This document shows positions 7,988 to 14,720 of a DNA stretch of 14,720 nucleotides, one piece after another. Under the pieces are notes generated by a model. It worked only from the letters and a program-made list of their open reading frames with translations, made no database searches and was not told the DNA's origin. The first letter of the stretch is position 1. Each line of letters opens with the position of its first letter. The DNA comes from Spongospora subterranea (Eukaryota; Endomyxa; Phytomyxea; Plasmodiophorida; Plasmodiophoridae): contig OUQQ01000317.1 in the NCBI GenBank assembly GCA_900404475.1, positions 1 through 14,720 on the forward strand, written 5' to 3'. The position numbers were made by a program, and so were the translations under genes.

Positions 7988-8145
7988 GACAACGTCTGGA
8001 TCTGAACTACTTTCCGGATTTCAGAAACCGATCTACTTTCAGGACGTCTGAATCCAAACTACTTCAGACGCGACCTAATTTCAGACCGTCTGAATGCGAC
8101 CTAATTTCAGAACGTCTGACGCGGTCAAGTTTCTGAAAGTCTGAA
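7988..8145. repeat. Cluster of TTCAGA-CGTCTGAA palindromes
   Basis: At least five full or near-full copies of TTCAGAnCGTCTGAA (8038-8052, 8080-8094, 8106-8120, and degraded ones at 8020, 8063 and 8131) alternate with CTACTTT/CCTAATT spacers, at steps of 17-26 nt; an isolated copy lies at 7865. The motif is a 14-15 nt palindrome. Phased palindromes can bind a dimeric regulator, and the half site GTCTG/CAGAC is the one used by Smad proteins in animals. A degenerate minisatellite explains the data equally well. Confidence 0.65.
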
Positions 8146-8640
8146 TCTAAGTTTCCGCACTACTTTGCCTGTCTGGACTACTTATAAGCCGAATCCAAAC
8201 ATGCTCACTAACCATTCTCTAATCTAGACCTGTTTACATACATTGGTTGCTTGCCAACTCATCCCTGCTGACCAGTCACCATCGCTTTCCGGATGGCGCC
8301 CTGAAATCTCTCCAACCACGTATCTGGCCATTTGAAAACTCGCCACTCTGATGAACCAGCAGACACTTTTCTGAGTTTCCGTAGTACATACATTGAAAAG
8401 TCCATCCTAAAGTCACCAAACGACTGCATTCGTTGGCAAAACGTGAGACAGGAGGTGGAAAAACAAGCACCACTTGCTCTAAAACCTTCATGGCGATTTT
8501 GTCTATTTCTTCACTGCGCTCTTTCATTACATGAGTGTTTGGTCTTTCTTTTAAGTATTCTTTTTATTCATCGTTATCCATGTGTAACACATGGCCCGCA
8601 ATCCACCTGGATTTGGGCGGTTGTTGCTTGAGGAAGCTCC
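8146..8640. other. Opposed open frames, coding strand undecided
   Basis: Minus 8527-8276 starts with ATG and reads MKERSEEIDKIAMKVLEQVV, then a Cys-containing stretch ending APSGKRW. Plus 8332-8631 reads a basic-acidic half (RWQNVRQEVEKQAPL) and a hydrophobic half (CLVFLLSILFIHRY) that could be a membrane segment, but lacks ATG. Both are shorter than 100 codons and neither has clear splice partners; at most one is real. I slightly favour the minus frame because of its ATG and helix. Confidence 0.25.
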
Positions 8641-9950
8641 TGTGTGAGGGGTCATCAATTTGTGATATCAGGAATTCACTCTCCCTAATCACCTCGTTTT
8701 CAAGTTAGAGTTTGATTGTACTCTATCCAATGCATTCATGGTAGAATACACTATAACACTACCTAATTGAGTTCGTTAGTCGCCACTACTCCTCCATCAT
8801 GGACAGGCTTAGTCGTGCGTGAGTTTTGGTAGGAATTATGACCTACATATTTGGTCTGATATGTTTTCACCCGCTCTCTGTCGTATTTGATGCTATATTA
8901 TTGCTTCAACGTCGCTACATTGGCAGGCATTGATATTGGCCTGTTATCTTCAGATTTCGCTTTGTGATTTGTCGTATATTCCTGTGGAAAGTATCCTATA
9001 TCTTGATAGCGTGTGTGATTGCACTGTTCGATGTGGTTTTGTTTATAATGTTTGTGCACATTGTTTCGTTTATTTTATCGGAAATCCTCCAGATATGCTG
9101 TTGCCCTTTTCACCTTATTTCTCAAGTTTTGTCACGAGTGATTCATATGTTCTTTTCCCACATCATGATCGTCTCCGATAATACGTTTCGTATTTCCTTG
9201 TTTGTTTGTGGAAGGAGGGGCTGGTCGGTTGTACCAGGCTTCATATTTCAGCCCTTGTCTGTTCCAAATGCTCTCCTTTGTTAAGACCTTACTTTGTCTT
9301 TACCCTATTTTCTATTGTAGTTTTGCTTAGATCAGCGCTTATAACCTCAATTAGATTTGTTAATTTTGTCTCGGGGCTGTGTGCGTGTTTCCCTTTTCAG
9401 TTTGAATTTCAGTTTATTTTCTTTCAGGTTCAATTGGAGAAATTGCCCCATGTTTTTGCAGGAGCATGTCAGTAATGGGCGCTAGTAATTTTCAGATTGT
9501 TGCAAACTAGTACGTTGTTTTTTGGTGATTTCGTGTAAAACCTTCTGACCTTATCCCATTAATCGGTGGTATATTTTGTTTAAAATTTCCTTCAAGTTAG
9601 TCGCAATGATTGTTGCCAGATGAGAACTGCTTAATTCCGTAAAGATTCAGAGTTCCTTGCCGACCTTTGCCCATTTTCCGAGCTGTGAGTGGGATACTGT
9701 TATCCAAACTTTGTTCTGGTGGATATTTCAGGGCCGCTATTTCATGTAGGTATGCGTGATTTTCAGTGGGCTCTTTATTCGTGTTATGTTTGTTCATCGT
9801 TCACAAGGGTTGGCAAACACTTGACTGTTAGGACTTCACCAGATATTAGACAGATCCATGCTCTCATAAGTTCTCTCAATTGATACCCAAGCTACTGATA
9901 GTGGCCAGACGAAATTGGGAGAACCTACGTTAGCCGAATCATACGAACCC
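8641..9950. other. T-rich stretch with no supported gene
   Basis: The plus strand is strongly T-rich and G/T over A/C. Its open frames (8930-9181, 8964-9284, 9206-9475) encode Leu/Ile/Phe/Cys/Val-heavy strings, as expected when T-rich DNA is translated, and they overlap in different frames. They lack ATG near the start and have no continuing exons. This may be untranslated or intergenic DNA, or a long intron. Confidence 0.45.
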
Positions 9951-9952
9951 GT

Positions 9953-10252
9953 TCACCGTTGAATACCATACCTATAGACAGTTCCATGACCAATACTTGG
10001 GCAAGCTGGTCGCGGTTCAAAGAAGTCAGGTAATGTCAGGACTCGACCTGAGCCCTTAACCTTTGACACGATATATTCGATCGCCTCTTGAACACAATAG
10101 GCGAGCAAGTCCCATGGTGCAAACTGTGTTGTAATGTGTACTGTATTTATCCGTGTTGTAATGTGTATTTTTCCGTGTTGCGAAGCCATTGGACTTGACT
10201 CTATACATCTTCGCGGAGCGGAGACACGACCTCCCGTCAAAATGAACCGCAC
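9953..10252 (-). CDS. Isolated 99-codon open frame downstream of the chromovirus remnant
   Basis: ATG 10252 to TGA 9953 on the minus strand, starting MRFILTGGRVSAPRRCIESS. It contains an internal 27-nt tandem repeat (GTGTTGTAATGTGTA on the plus strand at 10126 and 10153) encoding HITTRINTVHITT. It lies just past the chromovirus 3' coding end on the same strand, where the long terminal repeat would be expected. No domain is recognised; it may be chance or element-derived. Confidence 0.2.
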   Translation of the reverse strand: MRFILTGGRVSAPRRCIESSPMASQHGKIHITTRINTVHITTQFAPWDLLAYCVQEAIEYIVSKVKGSGRVLTLPDFFEPRPACPSIGHGTVYRYGIQR

Positions 10253-10388
10253 GTTTGATCACAATCTTCTGTAATTCAGGCGACAGTTGCTGATGTGCTC
10301 CGCGTCATTCCAAAAAATGCGAAATGTATATCCGACTTGATAAAAGTGTATGTTTACTGCAGGGTCTTTGAAAATGACCCAATGTACT

Positions 10389-10409
10389 AATAGTGTGTAT
10401 CACACTATT
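10389..10409. repeat. 21-nt palindrome in the region after the chromovirus
   Basis: AATAGTGTG (10389-10397) and CACACTATT (10401-10409) are perfect inverse complements around TAT. Further ACACTATT/TACACACTA variants follow at 10420-10441. Position just outside the element's coding end suggests terminal-repeat or terminator DNA, but no LTR boundary could be defined. Confidence 0.5.
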
Positions 10410-10463
10410 CAGGAATTAACACTATTTAGGTTTACACACTAATTACGCATATCAGTGTAGGTA

Positions 10464-11460
10464 TCACCCTTGGTGGCGATCGACTCCAACTCTTTTCGCC
10501 CACCATGCCCTCACACGACGTCGGTCTCCTAATCGGGTCTGAATTGCGGCCCTGACCTTCCCAGTTTGAACCGGGACCAGATTTGTCTGGGTAATGGTAA
10601 TGGATTTGTCTAATGGCCTTTCGTAACGACGAAGACTTGTCGGCCAGGCCTTGCGAGGGTAACCTTCACAATCAAGCAAAAACTGCAGCTGGTTCCGGTA
10701 AATCCTTGAACTCTGAACGGTATACCTAGAGTAGTGGCGAATATTCATCTGGTAGGTAGATGGGATCCGGTGGGCTCTTTTGGACTCGTGCTGGGATGCC
10801 ATTAACGTAATAGGGTTCGAGCTCTAAACGTGAAAAGTGTTATGTGATCTCCAAGACACCGACTGGTAGGTTTAGGGAGTATGCAATATCGTTTATGACA
10901 GCTGTGATTGGGAACGGTCCGGAAAATCGGTCTTCGAGCTTTGAACTGGGCCGAGATGTCAACATGCGTTTGACCAATATCGAATCGTCCATTGCCTACT
11001 TGGGTGATAACTGTACTTGTCAGCATGATTCTTCATGGAGTCCACCGCTTGTCGGAGTTGCGAGAGAAGGAACAACCGAATGCTTCGGAGTTGATTCTTC
11101 GAACTCAAATCGGTCGGCGGATTCGACTGGGGTGTAGCTGGGAGACACAGAATTATGGCACCTGATCCAACGCAGGTTCCGTGCCATTATTTTAAAATTC
11201 CACTAGAGCTAACCAGTTCTCTCAGTCATTTTGTTGGTTTGAGGTAATTGCTTAGCAATCCGGTTGACCCGTTCCGGTTGTCCGCTTGATTTGAGGGTCG
11301 TCGTGCAGGGGGTCGGGAGATTGCGCTCGACCTTGCAGGAGAACACGTGTCATACAAAGAGGAGGTCCCTGTTGCCGCGGCCATTACTAATATTGCTCAT
11401 AAAATCGACAATGGCAACAACCTTCAGAATGTGTTTCTACGTTCGCTAAGAAAAGTAACC
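10464..11460 (-). pseudogene. Ty3/gypsy chromovirus pol 3' end, broken
   Basis: Minus-strand pieces in element order. At about 11440-11390 is an integrase core strand (ILKVVAIVDFMSN). At 11260-11283 is GQPERVNR, the family's G-Q-x-E-R-x-N-R signature containing the catalytic Glu. At 11085-11010 is the helix QLRQAVDSMKNHADKYSYHP that precedes the SH3-like module. At about 10990-10866 is SILVKRML, then SGPFPITAVINDIAYSLNLP, a GPY/F-like module. At about 10740-10590 is a chromodomain-like segment (NQLQFLLDCEGYPRKAW). In chromoviruses the C-terminal chromodomain directs insertion to marked chromatin. Frame changes, for example between the helix and SILVKRML, and a TAA near 10842 break the gene. 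Reverse transcriptase, RNase H and protease are not recognisable to the right. The minus ORF 10802-10464 begins at a Met within the fragment and is not a separate gene. Confidence 0.85.
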
Positions 11461-12108
11461 TTGATGCGTCTTCGGCGAATGATTCAATTGTATTAAGAGT
11501 CATATCCGGTTGCACAAAACCCTATCGTTCGCCCTATAAGCGCTGTGAATTGAGAGTGTGTTAGCCCAGGGCTGTGACGGCGGAATGGTCAACGGTGTCC
11601 GTGTTTGGTGACAACCAGTAATCGAGATGTGTTTCAACAAACCCGAACATTTCCACAAACGCTCATGGAGAATGGTGATATCACGGGTACCGAAAGAACT
11701 AGAAAAAATGACGGCGAAAACGTTTATTTTAAGAACCTGGCATTGATTGCGGTGACGGTGATGCAGTCAAGCACTGTGGACTTATGGTCGTTGGTAACCA
11801 CTGTTCGGGAAATCTTTCTGTCCGCCGGCGGATAGAAAGATTTCTTGACCACTGTTTGCTTCCAAAAACTACGTACAACTCTGGCTATTCTCGAACTCCG
11901 TACTTGACTGTGGACGGTACCATACAGTCATATGTTTTATATGGGGCTTTCCCCCTTGCTGTCTCAGCCATTGCTTGTTCAACTTACCAAAATTTGAACA
12001 AAAGTCTTATAAGCCAATTATTTTGAATCATTTGTTTACTCTGGATGCGCTTCCAAGTTGATTCGGAAAGATTCTTTTGTTTTGGGCGTCCGTAACATTC
12101 GCTTGTCA
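11461..12108. other. Stretch with ambiguous open frames and a hairpin
   Basis: Plus frames 11605-11835 (contains MENGDITGTERTRKNDGENV) and 11784-12026 (ATG start; contains VRRRIERFLDHCLLPKTTYN) overlap each other across the hairpin at 11809-11844. Neither shows a known domain or splice partners. The minus strand might be expected to carry upstream pol of the chromovirus, but no reverse transcriptase or RNase H motif was seen. Confidence 0.3.
11797..11856. mobile_element. Foldback hairpin flanked by 9-bp direct repeats
   Basis: GAAATCTTTCTG - TCCGCCGGCGGA - TAGAAAGATTTC (11809-11844) is a 36-nt inverted repeat with one mismatched pair (G:T) and a perfect 12-nt palindromic centre. ACCACTGTT occurs at 11797-11805 and again at 11848-11856, outside the arms. 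Hairpin plus direct repeats resembles a tiny foldback or MITE relic with a target-site duplication, though the repeats sit 3 nt from the arms on both sides and the whole is very short. Confidence 0.5.
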
Positions 12109-12559
12109 ATGTCTGACACCTCGGCTATGCAGGATTGGTTACTTTTGGAAGTGACGAAATGGTACATTTTCTGCCCATGTCTCTTCACGTTTGGCTTACT
12201 GTGTCCCATCTCTTCGCATGCTGCGAGCGATCTGTGAAAGCAAAATTAAACTAATTTGAGATACAACTTGATGCCTGTTCTGTCAAGTTCATTCAACTTT
12301 ATTTGGTTTGGTATTCCACCGTGGACTCAATCATGTGCCGTTATCGATCGCCAATTTAACCTATTGTTACCTGAATGTAGATGTGGAGGCAACCTTCCAA
12401 CGTTCTTTCGACAATCAACCCCACAATTGATCAGCTTACACTGTGTTAACATCATTCTTCATTTATACTTTGCTAACTCAGCAGACGTGTCAGGGTGATC
12501 ACGCCTATCGCAATCAACCAACTGGAGCGAAATTCAACCTTACATCATCTCAAGAATAA
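12109..12559 (+). CDS. Candidate small secreted Cys-containing protein
   Basis: ATG 12109 opens MSDTSAMQDWLLLEVTKWYI and then a hydrophobic FCPCLFTFGLLCPISSHA segment typical of a signal peptide or anchor. Exons 12109-12233, 12261-12444 and 12482-12559 join in phase to 128 residues and TAA. The introns are 27 nt (GTGAAA, TAATTTGAG) and 37 nt (GTTAAC, GCTAACTCAG). The mature part has cysteines in PECRCGGNLPTF and, across the second junction, LHC-QTCQGDH. Strength: both introns have branch-like CTAAT/CTAAC sites and keep the frame. Weakness: the introns are extremely short and the first acceptor is GAG. The second exon is also open back to 12256. Family not recognised; secretion is inferred from the leader only. 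Confidence 0.42.
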
Positions 12560-13110
12560 CGAGTTATCTTATGTGAAGATTTATTTGTGCACTTTTTCCA
12601 GTTGTACTCTTATTATTCTCCAGATTCGGGGCATTCACTCGGCATCTATTTTATCATCGTTCTGTTTTTCGTTCTGGCGCGTCACTGCTGACGCATTGAG
12701 TTTGGCTGACGTCCGTATTCCTGCATGGTTCAAAGATTGATTGTTTTTTATATGTCTCATATAGTTCTCATCATCTGTGTGTTCGTTCTGCTTCACTTGA
12801 GTTTCGTGGGAAGAAATGCATCTGAATCTCTTTGCGACAGATCTCGTCTGATACTCTAGAGACAGTCGAATCGATCAATGGTGGAATTTGCATACATTTC
12901 CGTCATTCTTTCCTTACGGGAAAACATTCCATGGGCATCTACAGCTTGCGATGGATTCGAAATGATTGCCGTACTTAACTGTTATCTCTTATAGGAACTG
13001 TCTTCCTTATTATGTACACTGAGAACTGCTTTTCAACTCAAGGCTGCTTCATTTGTTGGCATTTCTGTTAAATATTGACTCTTTGTCCACAAATCCACTG
13101 ACAAAGGTAC
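12560..13110. other. Stretch with no supported gene
   Basis: A plus frame continues to 12740 without a domain. A possible exon after acceptor TTTTTCCAG (12600) reads YSYYSPDSGHSLGIYFIIVL and FFVLA, a potential membrane anchor, but no in-phase upstream exon was found. From 12741 to 13110 the plus strand is T-rich and closed in all frames; diverged copies of the following tandem array may extend into it. Confidence 0.35.
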
Positions 13111-13387
13111 GGCGAATTTTGTTTGTTATCTCCTCACAAATTGATAGCCGTTGACACTCTATCCTCTTCCCTAAGGACGGCGTCCCTGTCTGCTATCTTT
13201 TCACAATTTAACAGCTCCCTTGATATGCTATCCTTTTCTATATGAACGGCGTCTTTTGTCTACTGTCTCCTCAAAATTGGACAGCTCTCTTGATTCTCTA
13301 GAGTCTTTCGTAAGAATGGCGTCCCTTTGTATGCTCAATCCTGACAATTGGGCAGCTCCCATGATATCTGTTGTATTGCCCTACGAT
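13111..13387. repeat. Tandem array, unit about 69 nt, four copies
   Basis: Units begin GGCG at 13111, 13179, 13248 and 13318, spaced 68, 69 and 70 nt. Shared landmarks are a GGCGTCCCT-type start, TCTCCTCA/TTTTCACAAATT in the middle, a CAGCTC(C/T)CTTGAT block and a (T)AAGGAC/AAGAAT end. Copies are diverged, and stops interrupt any frame across the array, so it is treated as a non-coding minisatellite; the 90-codon frame at 13220-13492 is read through it by chance. Confidence 0.75.
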
Positions 13388-13857
13388 CAAACGTTCCAAC
13401 AATGCACGTTGCGGGGTTTCCAGTTTTTCATATATCAGTTCATGCTACCAAGCTGGGTGAGGCGAGTCTCCAGGTTGTGGCGTTCCAGGTGAACCTGTAT
13501 TATTGTACTCGGCATTTGGTGTCTTGAGTTCCGAGTTGAATGTCCAAATCTCTCGAAAGTTTTGCCTTATGACTATCCTGCGGGTTTTCCTTATCAGTCG
13601 TGGCATCCGTCCTAACAACGCTGAAGAAAACAATCTCTTCGTATTCGCCTGCAGAAGAGGATGATGTATTGAATTTTTGAAAGAGCCTCCTGGCTAGTTA
13701 AACGCCTCAAAGTTCCATGGACTAGAAATCGAGCCGAAATCATTACTCATGTCTCGGCTCCATTGCCTCGATGACCCCTGGATGCGCGTTCCACCGATGA
13801 TAGTTCGTTTGACTCCCTGAATATCGCGAGCGGCAACGAACACATCCTTGTTTTTTA
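13388..13857. other. Stretch with no supported gene
   Basis: Short frames on both strands (minus 13633-13445 and minus 13991-13743, plus a short plus frame MTILRVFLISRGIRPNNAEE) lack domains and splice partners. The minus 13991-13743 frame is antisense to the next candidate gene. No structural RNA or repeat recognised. Confidence 0.35.
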
Positions 13858-14281
13858 ATGATCACGTTTGCCAACTTTGAAATGCCGTTTAAGGCCCTTC
13901 TGAGTTGTGTTGCTGCAATTGTTTTCATCGAAATAATTGGACTCCATTTCTGGAAACTGTTTTGCTTCGGTTGCGGGGAAATAGGTATCACCTACGATTA
14001 TTTATCAAAAAAGTAGTGTCTTGTTTAGAAAACCGCTCTGAAGCTCAGAAAGGTGAAGTCCTGATTGTAAGCGATAAATCAATATAATCAGATCGCGTTT
14101 TGCATTGTTGTGTTGGAGTAAAGGATCTTTTGCGTTCGAACAGCTGCTAACGGAACGTGCTGCATTGGTCTGCATCTTATGTCTTACGAAGGTGGCTAAC
14201 TTTAATGTTTCGAGCAACATGACATTGTTGCCCAAGAAATCTTTATCAGTGAATATGATTAGTTTCAAATCTGTTGGTTAA
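13858..14281 (+). CDS. Candidate 100-residue single-pass membrane protein
   Basis: Exons 13858-13984, 14029-14066 and 14144-14281 join in phase to 100 residues and TAA. Intron one is 44 nt (GTATCA, TTGTTTAG) and intron two is 77 nt (GTAAGC, TTCGAACAG). The first exon reads MITFANFEMPFKALLSC and then the hydrophobic VAAIVFIEIIGLHFW, a likely membrane segment, followed by a short CFGCGE Cys pair. The 38-nt second exon is polar (ENRSEAQKGEVLI). The third has a second hydrophobic patch (ALVCILCL) and a Ser/Thr-rich end. The frame is open upstream of the chosen Met to about 13814 (PEYRERQRTHPCFL), so an earlier exon is possible. The minus strand is open over 14268-14005 too, which lowers confidence. 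Family unknown. Confidence 0.45.
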
Positions 14282-14297
14282 CAATGTCATGTTGCTC
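14212..14297. repeat. 18-bp perfect inverted repeat
   Basis: GAGCAACATGACATTGTT (14212-14229) and AACAATGTCATGTTGCTC (14280-14297) are exact inverse complements with a 50-nt loop. The left arm lies in the last exon of the candidate membrane protein and the right arm covers the last two bases of its TAA stop. It could form a strong 3' RNA hairpin, or be the ends of a small foldback element. Confidence 0.8.
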
Positions 14298-14426
14298 TTT
14301 CTTAAAGAATCTGTCTCAAGCAAATGTTCCTCTCATCGTCAGTCACATATATGTAGTGTTTTTACATTGTGTGATCAATAATACATGTTGTGGGATTGGG
14401 AAGGAAGATGCTGATCCTGATGACGA

Positions 14427-14720
14427 AGATTGAGGGCAGGTGAGACAGCTCTTATGACACGACTATTGAAGGATAGGACACCAGGAGCAGGAGGTGTAGA
14501 TTCAGGGCACGGTGGGACTGTCTTTATGGTCCCGACGATAGTGAGATAGGAATTGGACTGTGCGGATGAGGTGAGCCGCCCCTTTTGAGGTGGCGATAAA
14601 AGAGGGATATGAATATGCCGACTATCATAATGCTACAGATTAAGGGCGGATGAGATGAACCGCCCCTTTTGAGGTGGCGATAAACGAGGGAGGGATAGGA
14701 ATAGGCCGACTGTCCTAACG
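14427..14720. repeat. Degenerate tandem array running off the window
   Basis: AGATT(G/C/A)AGGGC landmarks occur at 14427, 14498 and 14637, and GCGGATGAG at 14562 and 14646. The last two units share a 32-nt nearly identical core (from 14576 and from 14660; one base differs) containing CCGCCCCTTTTGAGGTGGCG, which can fold into a short GC hairpin. Earlier units are more diverged, so homogenisation or expansion is most recent at the right edge. Purine-rich on the plus strand; no coding frame. Confidence 0.7.

Noticed and set aside
7988..8145. CRISPR array
   Set aside because: Repeats are short, palindromic and degenerate, spacers are not unique sequence of constant length, and the context is eukaryotic.
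8930..9475. Multi-pass membrane protein frames
   Set aside because: Hydrophobicity follows from T-rich DNA. The frames overlap in different phases and have no splice partners.
10464..10802. Stand-alone 112-residue basic protein
   Set aside because: It begins at a Met inside the chromovirus remnant and covers the chromodomain part, continuing in element order.
13220..13492. 90-codon plus-strand frame
   Set aside because: It runs through the 69-nt tandem array without conserving the repeat in frame.

Overview
The window reads as nuclear DNA of a eukaryote with very compact spliceosomal introns. No frame stays open for long, but several in-phase exon chains appear once GT-AG introns of about 26 to 99 nt (mode near 48) are removed. 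Acceptors are mostly of the TTTTAG or TTTCAG type, some with a CTGAC, CTAAT or CTAAC branch-like site close upstream. A BTB-BACK gene, a Ty3/gypsy chromovirus remnant and a PIF/Harbinger-like transposase remnant also point to a eukaryote. The lineage cannot be fixed; small-intron animals (for example nematodes) and several protists would all fit. Every exon model here was made by eye from splice-site quality and frame continuity.

Layout, left to right. At 17-59 on the minus strand lies a short intron-like C-rich repeat that recurs twice near 4.1-4.4 kb. At about 130-800 (minus) is a decayed PIF/Harbinger-like transposase. At 1090-3619 (plus) is the best gene: eight exons, a signal peptide, tandemly duplicated acidic exons and three copies of a Cys-rich module that I do not recognise. 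It is followed by a polyadenylation-like hexamer and, at 3677-4284, a small three-exon candidate. At 4501-5346 are further short plus-strand exons, including a chain with a 26-nt intron. At 5967-7059 (minus) is a BTB-BACK gene with two or three introns. Its 5' end overlaps a plus-strand exon chain (7094-7431) ending in a Cys-rich tail.

From 7.4 to 10.4 kb genes are not recognisable. This part holds a cluster of TTCAGA-CGTCTGAA palindromes (7988-8145), a T-rich stretch (8641-9950) and small repeats. At about 10464-11460 (minus) is a broken chromovirus pol 3' end: integrase, then a GPY/F-like module, then a chromodomain. At 11797-11856 is a 36-nt near-perfect hairpin between 9-bp direct repeats. 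At 12109-12559 is a candidate secreted Cys-containing protein with 27- and 37-nt introns. At 13111-13387 is a roughly 69-nt tandem array. At 13858-14281 is a candidate 100-residue membrane protein whose last exon carries one arm of an 18-bp inverted repeat. A degenerate tandem array starts at 14427 and runs off the end.

The genes do not form a pathway. The common theme is short secreted or membrane proteins in an AT-leaning, transposon-littered, intron-dense region. The most unusual items are the Cys-rich multi-exon secreted protein, the intron-like repeat family in both orientations, and the extremely short introns.
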